Below are positions 55,668 through 62,701 of a stretch of DNA of 64,000 bases, one piece after another. The notes below the pieces were generated by a model, which was given only the letters and a program-made list of their open reading frames with translations, did no database searches and was not told the origin of the DNA. This stretch comes from JACRDG01 sp963760985 (GTDB taxonomy: Bacteria > Desulfobacterota > Desulfomonilia > Desulfomonilales > Desulfomonilaceae). Positions within the stretch are counted from its first letter, which is position 1. Each line of letters starts with the position of its first letter. The position numbers and the translations under genes are program-made. The DNA is taken from contig CAVXFM010000006.1 of assembly GCA_963760985.1 (NCBI GenBank), forward strand, positions 1-64,000. Direction: 5' to 3'.

Positions 55668-56942
55668 ATGGTGCAAGAAACTCGTAATGGTTGGAACAAG
55701 GTCTTCGGTACCGCGGTGCTCGTCCTGGCTGTAATAACGCTTTTTGCGGCAGCCACAGGATTTTGGGTGCTGACGGCGATTCCCATCGGTTTTCTGTTTG
55801 GGGTCTTCATGGAACGCTCAGACCTCTGTGGTGCATCCGCTTTCAGCGAAGTCCTGCTCATGAAGGACAAAGACAAGGTGTGGGGGATCTGGGTCGCAAT
55901 TGCGGTAAGTATGGTGCTTTTCGCACTGGCCGCGTGGGTCGGCTTGATCAAGCTCTCCCCGAAGCCGCTGCTGTGGGCCAGCTACGTAGTAGGTGGAGTG
56001 ATATTCGGCGTGGGGACAGTGTTGGCCGGTGGCTGTGTGAGTGGTTGTCTGTTCAAGGCAGGTCAGGGAAATCTCAACTCCATGGCTGCCTTGGCGGCCA
56101 TGCCGTTGGGCATGGCTAGCGTAGCATACGGTCCCCTTGCGGCTCTTAATAAGACTCTGATGTCGCACGTGATCAAAGCCCCTGACGGCGGGCCTGTAAC
56201 GCTGTCGGTCTTGACCGGCCTGCCGTACTGGTTACTGGCCCTGCTCCTTGCCGGCGCAACCCTGGTGGTGGGCGTTGTTTGGAAAAGATGGCACGAGCGT
56301 AACCCGAAAGCTGGACTCATAAAAGATGAACAAACCTCGGTCACAGCACGCGTCTTCAACGGTCGTTGGAAGCCCTGGCAATCAGGCATTGCCATCGGCA
56401 TCCTTGCGCTGATGGCCTACATGTCATCTGCCGCAAGCGGTAGGAACTATCCACTCGGAGTGACCCACGGGGTACTTTTCACGATGACCTTGATGACGGA
56501 AGCTCCCATCCAGTCGGTATGGACCAACAAGACTCCTCCTCAGAAAGTTGGTCCTCAGCGTGGTGCCGCACACGCGGCAAATATCGCAGGGGCACCCGGG
56601 CCGCAAAGTCCGAAGCCGGCTAAGGCAGCCCCGGGCAATGGGAGGAAAGTAGTCTGGTGGCTCGTGGGCGTAGTAGTCTTCGTGGTCATCGGTTCCTACG
56701 TGTCGTCAAAGATGAGAGGCAGCTTCCATCTACGCCCTAAACCGCCGGAAGAAACCATGGTGGCCTTTATTGGTGGGCTCATGGTCGGAGCGGGAGCCTG
56801 GTTGGCTACAGCCTGTGTGATAGGCCATATCTTCAGTGGAGTGGCTCTGATGAGTGTGGGGGGCTTATTGTTCGCGGCTGTCGTAATACTGGCTAATTGG
56901 GCGACTACGTACGCTTACCTCATGGGAGGTTTCTCCCGCTAA
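55668..56942 (+). CDS. YeeE/YedE-family transporter
   Basis: The 424-residue product has about nine to eleven helices. First YeeE/YedE half: MERSDLCGASAFSEVLLM, VLAGGCVSGCLFKAGQGNLNS with conserved Cys and GNLNS. Second half: VGAGAWLATACVIGHIFSGV. A long Pro/Ala cytosolic loop (GAPGPQSPKPAKAAPGNG) joins them. Family members import thiosulfate or other sulfur (some selenium) species through a Cys relay. The adjacent DGC protein and cytochrome suggest use in sulfur-species handling. ATG 55668; GGTGAAGG upstream. Confidence 0.85.
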   Translation: MVQETRNGWNKVFGTAVLVLAVITLFAAATGFWVLTAIPIGFLFGVFMERSDLCGASAFSEVLLMKDKDKVWGIWVAIAVSMVLFALAAWVGLIKLSPKPLLWASYVVGGVIFGVGTVLAGGCVSGCLFKAGQGNLNSMAALAAMPLGMASVAYGPLAALNKTLMSHVIKAPDGGPVTLSVLTGLPYWLLALLLAGATLVVGVVWKRWHERNPKAGLIKDEQTSVTARVFNGRWKPWQSGIAIGILALMAYMSSAASGRNYPLGVTHGVLFTMTLMTEAPIQSVWTNKTPPQKVGPQRGAAHAANIAGAPGPQSPKPAKAAPGNGRKVVWWLVGVVVFVVIGSYVSSKMRGSFHLRPKPPEETMVAFIGGLMVGAGAWLATACVIGHIFSGVALMSVGGLLFAAVVILANWATTYAYLMGGFSR

Positions 56943-57018
56943 AGGATTGGGCATGATCCAAATGGGCGTTCAAAGCAGGGCATCTGAGCTTAAGCTGTCA
57001 AAGGAAGCGTGTAGTACG

Positions 57019-58233
57019 ATGAAGGCGAGTTGCAGTTCGAATGACAAGCGGGTAATGTCGTTTCGTGTGCTCCTGGTCGGTTTCTTTCTCATCAATTGCA
57101 CTGCGGTCTTCGGAGAAAGCTCTTCTCAGATGGGAACCTTGCAGGAATTGATCACCGCGTTCGATTCCTCGCGCTGCAAAGAGTGCCACGGGAAGATCTA
57201 CGAACAATGGAGCAGGTCTCACCATGCCCGGCCTCTGATCGGGATGGGGGACCACATGCTCCTGACCTCGTACCTCAAACGGGTGGCTCGGCCGGGTAAG
57301 CCTGCCGATGAGGGGGTAAAGAGGGACTTCCCGTGCTTCAAGTGTCACCTACCCCAGATCAAATACGGAACCGATGCCGTTGCTGCAGAGATCGCAAGAA
57401 CCATGATCAAGGGAGATAAGGCCACGATCCGGAAGCTGAATATCGGGTGCCTGGTATGCCACCACGAGAAAGCGAAGGTTCACGGCCGACCGGAGAAGGG
57501 GGTGGTGTACGGCAACAAAGACTTGCCCGACCATGAGGGGCATCCTGTGAAGAAGAGCCCGCTGCTCAAAAATTCGTTGCTGTGCGGGCAATGCCACGGG
57601 TTGGGACCGGTCCTGGATTCGCCCGACATGCCGGTGCAGTGCGCCACATTGTATGGGAGCTACCTTCATGCGTACATCCCTTCCGGCGGCAGTAAAACCT
57701 GCCAGGAGTGCCACATGAAGGATGGCGACCATTACATGCCGCCAGATTTCAACCGCAGAGATGATTTGTCAGCCCGCCTCAGAGAATCATTGCCCATGGA
57801 AGTCGGCACTCTGGCATACACCTTTCACCCGGACGCAGGAAAATTTTTTCCCATGGTGGTGGTAAAGACCAAGATAACGAGCAAAGCCGGACACCGCGTT
57901 CCTGACGGCTGACCGTCCAAGACTCAGGTGGTCCTGGATGTGACTGCCAATAGTCCCGATGGTAAGAAGATATTTCACACCTCTCGTATCTACACGAGTC
58001 AGGCAACCGATTCCCGATCCACACAGATGGTCCTGGGCCCGGAAAACAAGTTGGGCTTGATACGGGACACGAGCATTCAACCCTTCGCACCAAAGGAGGA
58101 GACATTCGAAATACCTTTGCCGCAAGGTATGAGAGCGGCCGTGATCGAGGTCACCCTCAGTTACCAGCCTCGACCTGGCGACGTGTACGGGATTCACCAC
58201 GTAAAACGAAAGGTCAGTCTTGACAGGTTATAG
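57019..58233 (+). CDS. five-haem cytochrome c with in-frame TGA, candidate selenoprotein
   Basis: A signal peptide (RVMSFRVLLVGFFLINCTAVFG) is followed by five CxxCH motifs: CKECH, CFKCH, CLVCH, CGQCH and CQECH, in residues about 30-235. The C-terminal part is a beta domain (TKITSKAGHRVPDG). A TGA at 57910-57912 then interrupts, but the same frame stays open for 107 codons, with PSKTQVVLDVTANSPDGKKI and STQMVLGPENKLG, ending at 58233. The domain needs both parts, and a hairpin with GGT loop follows the TGA. If selenocysteine is inserted the protein has about 404 residues. It lies four bases after YeeE/YedE, so probably co-transcribed. ATG 57019 was chosen; 57055 is possible. A plain nonsense mutation is the alternative. 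Confidence 0.7.
57910..57940 (+). promoter_or_regulatory. putative bacterial SECIS hairpin after TGA
   Basis: One base after TGA, CGTCCA (57914-57919) pairs with TGGATG (57935-57940, one G-T pair); after an A-C mismatch GAC (57921-57923) pairs with GTC (57931-57933). The loop is TCAGGTG, holding GGT like the E. coli fdhF element. The loop G lies 15 bases after TGA, slightly closer than the about 18 in fdhF. Confidence 0.5.
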
Positions 58234-58340
58234 GGGTTGCCCAAAGTTCTGACCGAATGGTTCGTGCTTTTGAAAGGTGGGGGGGGCCCCTGAACGACGA
58301 TTCGACGGCTCTGCGTCGCTTGCAGCGAAGCGGGCCCCCC
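58232..58340 (-). repeat. dispersed palindromic repeat, copy E
   Basis: Minus-orientation copy closest to 39013-39115: read on the minus strand it has GCGACGCAGAGCCGTCGAAT, CGTTCAGGGGCCC and CCATTCGGTCAGAACTT. GGGGGGGCCCC and GGGCCCCCC give it GC-rich palindromic ends. The rest of 58341-58719 shows no gene. Confidence 0.65.
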
Positions 58341-58719
58341 GACGCCAAAGAAACGTAGAAGAGACAAGACTTTTGGCAACCAGTATAAAATGAGGCGATT
58401 ATGCGCTGGGCACATGAGGAGCCGACAATGCAGTTACGAGGATACGCAAGGGAAGCGTTCCTGCCGAAATGTACCCCCGATTTCAAATCCGCTCATGGTG
58501 CGGCTCAATTGGAGCAGTCATCTGCGAGGTCTTGCCGTATCTCACTATGGTTCGCCAAGGCGGGGAAGCCATCTTTCCCGTGAAGCAGGCCCAAAAGGGA
58601 ATGACAGATTTCTCACAGTACCGTAACGGTATCCTCACAAATTCTTGTTAGGCATAGAGTCCCTGCGTCGCGCGAAAAATCTTATGCGTCCAAGAAATTG
58701 TTTAGGAGGCTTTGTCACG

Positions 58720-59142
58720 ATGACAAAAACACGTGTCTTATTCGTGTGCACAAGCAATACCGCCCGAAGTCAGATGGCAGAAGCCTTTCTCAGGAAGTAC
58801 GCGGGAGATCGTTACGAAGTGTTCAGCGCCGGACTGGGGCCAGGCCCGATGAACCCCTTCACAACTGCGGTTATGGAGGAAAAGGGCGTGAGCATGAGAG
58901 ATCACTATTCCAAAGGAATAGACGGCTTCCTTGGACATGATTTTGGCTTCGTCATTGTTGTCTGTTCCAGATCAGAGACGGTCTGTCCGGCTTTTCCCGA
59001 TCCCTGTGTTCGCTTGTATTGGCCATTTGATGATCCTGAAGATGGGAAACGCTCTGGGGCCAAGAAACTGCTCCATTTCAGAGAAATCAGGGACCAAATT
59101 GAAGCCAAGGTCAAGCAATGGTTGGAAGAGCCTCGCACTTGA
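58720..59142 (+). CDS. arsC: arsenate reductase, low-molecular-weight phosphatase type
   Basis: ATG 58720 (AGGAGG nine bases upstream) gives 140 residues. The phosphatase loop is VLFVCTSNTARSQMAE with catalytic Cys10 and Arg16. Later cysteines (VCSRSETVCPAFPDPC) match the relay pair of thioredoxin-coupled ArsC, and WPFDDPED supplies the acid. It reduces arsenate to arsenite in the cytosol, for export by ACR3 encoded 0.8 kb downstream. The two thioredoxins in the cluster are possible reductants, the small cytosolic one above all. Confidence 0.9.
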   Translation: MTKTRVLFVCTSNTARSQMAEAFLRKYAGDRYEVFSAGLGPGPMNPFTTAVMEEKGVSMRDHYSKGIDGFLGHDFGFVIVVCSRSETVCPAFPDPCVRLYWPFDDPEDGKRSGAKKLLHFREIRDQIEAKVKQWLEEPRT

Positions 59143-59534
59143 CGTGATCCTCAATAAGAGTAATCGTTCAGCGCAGCCGTCGGTTGAATCCCCAAAATGA
59201 AACCACAAAGTCACCAAGGCATGAAGAAATCGAGAGAGAAGTCACATTCTTCCTTGTGTGTTTGCGTCTTGCGGTTCATTTCTGAGCGGTCGCGGTGAGC
59301 GCTTACTCATAATAACGACCCATATTGTTCCATGCTCTCACCTTGTGGAACAGGGCGCGCACATGACTCCGAAAAGCATCCCCGTGACAGTAGACGAACA
59401 GGCCCTCCCCATGACGTGAAGTGGACCGTGTCGGTTCGGTTAAGGGGCTGAGTGATCCCTATTATCCTTGACAAAAGGTACCAGAATATTATTTTCTTCG
59501 ATGATTCGATATGTGGCGAAATATAGGTGAGTTC
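59143..59534. other. intergenic region with AACCACAAAGTC-type repeat, copy 2
   Basis: 59195-59290 matches the inverted copy at 42930-43040 (AAACCACAAAGTCACCAAGG; TTCCTTGTGTGTTTGCG; TTCATTTCTGAGCG). TTGACA at 59468-59473 is a likely -35 for the following arsR. No gene. Confidence 0.45.
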
Positions 59535-59918
59535 ATGCGAGAGTTCATGAATGTTGTCAAGGCACTGGGAGATGAGAACCGAGTCCGAGCCTTGCTGGCA
59601 CTCCGAGGGGGCGAGCTTTGTGTCTGCCAGGTCATCGCGTTGCTCAACCTCGCGCCTTCGACCGTTTCCAAGCACATGACGATCCTGAAGCAGGCACGGC
59701 TGGTGGAAGCCACCAAAAGAGGACGATGGGTCTATTACCGGCTGCCGCATGAGTCTGAAACGACGCCTCTCGCTGCACACGCGGTTTCTTTCGCTCTCGA
59801 GACGCTCTCTCATGATCCGGCCATTGTGCGTGACGATGAACGACTTGGTCAGGTGCTCCAGGATCACCCGCACCACTTGTGTACCCTTCAAGGAGCAACT
59901 GAAAGGTTCAGCAGATGA
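59535..59918 (+). CDS. arsR: ArsR/SmtB-family repressor 2
   Basis: From ATG 59535 the product has 127 residues. Winged helix: MNVVKALGDENRVRALLALR, metal site GGELCVCQVIALL with CxC, recognition helix STVSKHMTILKQARLVEATK and wing RGRWVYYRL. A longer C-terminal helix follows (LSHDPAIVRDDERLGQVLQD). It is a classical As(III)-responsive ArsR and probably controls acr3 and itself. The next gene starts 53 bases downstream. Start 59511 (GTG region) is an alternative. Confidence 0.88.
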   Translation: MREFMNVVKALGDENRVRALLALRGGELCVCQVIALLNLAPSTVSKHMTILKQARLVEATKRGRWVYYRLPHESETTPLAAHAVSFALETLSHDPAIVRDDERLGQVLQDHPHHLCTLQGATERFSR

Positions 59919-59970
59919 TGACGCTGACAGGGATATGATCCTTCTTTCGACCCAGAGGAGACAGCAACCC

Positions 59971-61008
59971 ATGGAAACTCAGAAGCGCCTTTCCTTCTTA
60001 GACAGGTATCTGACGGCCATTATCTTTATCGCAATGGCTGTGGGGATCGCCATCGGACGTCTCGCCCCTGCAGTACCTAAGCTCATTGCAAATCTTCAGG
60101 TGGGTACCACGTCCATCCCCATTGCGGCCGGCCTGATCCTCATGATGTATCCACCTCTGGCCAAGGTGAAATACGAGGAAATGGGAAGTGTGTTCCGCGA
60201 CTGGAAAGTTCTGGCACTCTCTTCGGTTCAGAACTGGATTGTGGGACCGATTCTCATGTTCTTCCTCGCGATACTCCTGTTGCCCGATCGGCCCGAGTAC
60301 ATGGTGGGGTTGATCATGATCGGCCTGGCCCGATGTATTGCGATGGTGATTGTGTGGAACGAACTGGCCGAGGGAGACACCGAATATTGTGCAGGCCTGG
60401 TCGCGTTCAACAGCATTTTTCAAGTCCTGTTTTTCAGTGTGTACGCGTGGTTCTTCATTACCGTGCTTCCGCCGCTGTTCGGTCTCAGCGGAAGCGTGGT
60501 GCAAGTCAGCATGAAACAGATTGCAGAAAGCGTCTTTATCTACCTCGGTATCCCTTTCCTCGGCGGGGTGATTACGAGATTCGTCATGTTGAAGGTGAAG
60601 GGCAAGGCCTGGTACGAAGGGACTTTCATTCCCACCATAAGTCCTCTCACCCTCATAGCCCTGCTGTTCACCATTGTGGTCATGTTCAGTCTCAAGGGAA
60701 ATTTGATCCTCGCGATACCCCTGGACGTGGTGAGGATAGCTATTCCCCTGTGCATCTATTTCGTGGCGATGTTTCTCGTAAGTTTCTGGATGGGCTACAA
60801 GATCAGCGGTGATTATGGCAAGACCGTCACGTTATCGTTTACCGCCGCGAGCAACAATTTTGAACTCGCTATTGCAGTGGCGATAGCAGTATTCGGCATA
60901 AACTCAGGAGAGGCCTTTGCTACGGTCATCGGTCCACTCCTGGAAGTCCCGATACTCATAAGCCTCGTCAACGTGGCGTTCAAATTCAGAGACAAGTACT
61001 TTACGTGA
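59971..61008 (+). CDS. acr3: ACR3-family arsenite efflux permease
   Basis: ATG 59971 (GAGGAG upstream) encodes 345 residues with ten helices typical of ACR3: LDRYLTAIIFIAMAVGIAIG, LMMYPPLAKVKYEE, VQNWIVGPILMFFLAILLL, LARCIAMVIVWNELA with the conserved helix-4 Cys, and TAASNNFELAIAVAIAVFG. It exports arsenite using the proton motive force. It is directly downstream of arsR-2 and likely in its operon, completing the arsC pathway. Confidence 0.95.
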   Translation: METQKRLSFLDRYLTAIIFIAMAVGIAIGRLAPAVPKLIANLQVGTTSIPIAAGLILMMYPPLAKVKYEEMGSVFRDWKVLALSSVQNWIVGPILMFFLAILLLPDRPEYMVGLIMIGLARCIAMVIVWNELAEGDTEYCAGLVAFNSIFQVLFFSVYAWFFITVLPPLFGLSGSVVQVSMKQIAESVFIYLGIPFLGGVITRFVMLKVKGKAWYEGTFIPTISPLTLIALLFTIVVMFSLKGNLILAIPLDVVRIAIPLCIYFVAMFLVSFWMGYKISGDYGKTVTLSFTAASNNFELAIAVAIAVFGINSGEAFATVIGPLLEVPILISLVNVAFKFRDKYFT

Positions 61009-61229
61009 CCGATGTGTGATGCGCCCCGTCATCTCTTCACACAGACAGATGGTGGCACGTTATCTCAAAAAAGGTGCGGTTTCTTCTTGACCCAAGAGAA
61101 CAAAGACCTCAAAATGCTCAGAGAGTCCTGATGTCAATGCGCCTTCAAGTGCGTGACTTTGCAGCGCAGGCCAGATCATTTCTCGTGGCGTTCAGGATGA
61201 TCCCTTGAAACACGAAAGGAGAACCTCTC

Positions 61230-61861
61230 ATGCAGGCTGAACATATAATGGCACAAGACGATTTCAAGAAGTGTTTGGATTTTCACGGGCACCTCTGCCC
61301 CGGCCTGGCCATAGGGTATCGAGCCGCGACCGGAGCCCTGGAATGGCTCAAGGAGAATCGCTCGGAAGACGAAGAACTGGTCGCAATAGTGGAAACCGAC
61401 GCGTGTGGTGCGGATGCTGTCCAGGTCCTCACAGGTTGCACGTTCGGAAAGGGTAATCTTCAGGTACCAAAGACCACGGCAAACAGGTACTCAGCCTGAT
61501 CAGTCGACGAACCGGGCAAGGAGTACGCATCGCGTTGAAAGCCGGAGTGTTTCAACCCAGTGCGAGACATATCGAACTTATAGGCAAGATGAGATCAGAG
61601 ACCGGTTCGGACGAAGAAATCGCCGAGTTTGCGCGTCTCCATCGCCAGAGAAGTTGCGACATTCTGGAAGCCCCGCTTGAGCAGCTTTTCAAAGTCAGCG
61701 CAACACACGTATCCATTCCCGAGAAAGCCCACATAGAGCAGTCCAAAGTTTGTGACCTTTGCGGGGAACCTGCCATGGGCTCCAAGATGACCAACGTCAA
61801 GGACCAGCTTATCTGTCGAGACTGTGTGGGTACGCACACAAATTCAGCGTCGGCTCAATAA
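61230..61861 (+). pseudogene. FmdE-family protein with zinc ribbon, frameshifted
   Basis: ATG 61230 (AAGGAGA upstream) gives the FmdE hallmark CLDFHGHLCPGLAIGYRA, then ETDACGADAVQVLTGCTFGKGNL. Near 61465 one base changes frame; the other frame continues DHGKQVLSLISRRTGQGVRI, ALKAGVFQPSARHIELIGKM and a C-terminal zinc ribbon (CDLCGEPAMGSKM ... CRDCVG). About 210 residues, normal length. FmdE-like proteins are widespread in anaerobes; a role in molybdenum enzyme or formate chemistry is suspected, not shown. The next gene starts 10 bases after its stop. Confidence 0.8.
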
Positions 61862-61870
61862 GGTAGGGCT

Positions 61871-62488
61871 ATGGAAGACTTACACGAACTCGTGCTTTTT
61901 GATGAAATCTACCGGGATTACCTTGACCAGGTTTCTCAGGTGGACGTGGGGAAAATCAAAGATCGTCTCGGCGTGATGACGCAAGGGGATGAGGCAATCA
62001 TCCCCCTGTTCGGCATGGAGCATCGGATCGGTCCTCAGGGCATTTCCAATCACCGCGGTTCCCGGCCGAGTCATTCGGTCAGCGTGGTGCTCTGTAAATA
62101 CCTGCTCATGTGCCCCGACACCGAGCCGTGGGATTCTCGTTGGGTCTCGTATCGAGATTTCAAGGATGCGGGGCCGTTTGTCCAGGGATTCCGCGCGAAT
62201 GCCGAGGCGAACATCAGCCGTACCTTTTCCGGCCGCATGAGCATGCTGGAACACGCATGTGGTCAATTGTCCGGCTGCCCGGTTCAAGAGGATTTTCCGA
62301 GCGACCTGAGGATGCGATTTGACGCGCTTCCGAAAGTTCCGATCCTGATGCTGTTCAATGACCAGGATGATGAGTTTCCGGCCCAATGTTCCTTATTGTT
62401 TGAGCGCCGGGCTCAAGAATACTTGGACATGGAATGCCTGGCCATGGCCGGATGGATCCTGGCGGAATGGTTGAAGCTGCGCGTGTAA
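61871..62488 (+). CDS. DUF3786 protein
   Basis: The 205-residue product matches DUF3786: VMTQGDEAIIPLFGMEHRIG, SHSVSVVLCKYLLMCPDTEP, VSYRDFKDAGPFVQGFRAN, then VPILMLFNDQDDEFPAQCSLLF and a C-terminal EYLDMECLAMAGWILAEWL. The family is confined mostly to anaerobes. It is thought to be linked to cobalamin or metal-dependent metabolism, without proof. The 10-base gap from the FmdE gene indicates one operon. Confidence 0.8.
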   Translation: MEDLHELVLFDEIYRDYLDQVSQVDVGKIKDRLGVMTQGDEAIIPLFGMEHRIGPQGISNHRGSRPSHSVSVVLCKYLLMCPDTEPWDSRWVSYRDFKDAGPFVQGFRANAEANISRTFSGRMSMLEHACGQLSGCPVQEDFPSDLRMRFDALPKVPILMLFNDQDDEFPAQCSLLFERRAQEYLDMECLAMAGWILAEWLKLRV

Positions 62489-62585
62489 CCGCGATGTGCT
62501 GTCCACTTTTCTGCAAGCTGCCCTGACGAGCCTCACATCAATATCGATCGTTTTCTCCACGTCAATCCCGTGCACGCACAGTCCA

Positions 62586-62628
62586 CGATTCCGGCAAAAG
62601 GCTCCATATGGTAAGCTTGCCGGAATCG
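62586..62628 (+). promoter_or_regulatory. 12-bp inverted repeat upstream of acyl-CoA synthetase
   Basis: CGATTCCGGCAA (62586-62597) and TTGCCGGAATCG (62617-62628) are perfect inverted copies with a 19-base loop, 74 bases before the gene. No T run follows. It could be an operator or the terminator-like stem of the upstream operon. Confidence 0.5.
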
Positions 62629-62701
62629 GCCCCTCGCCCTTTCGGTGCCGCGGGCCGCTTTATCGCGTGAGTCATATGGAGTAAAGAGGGAGACGATCGA
62701 G

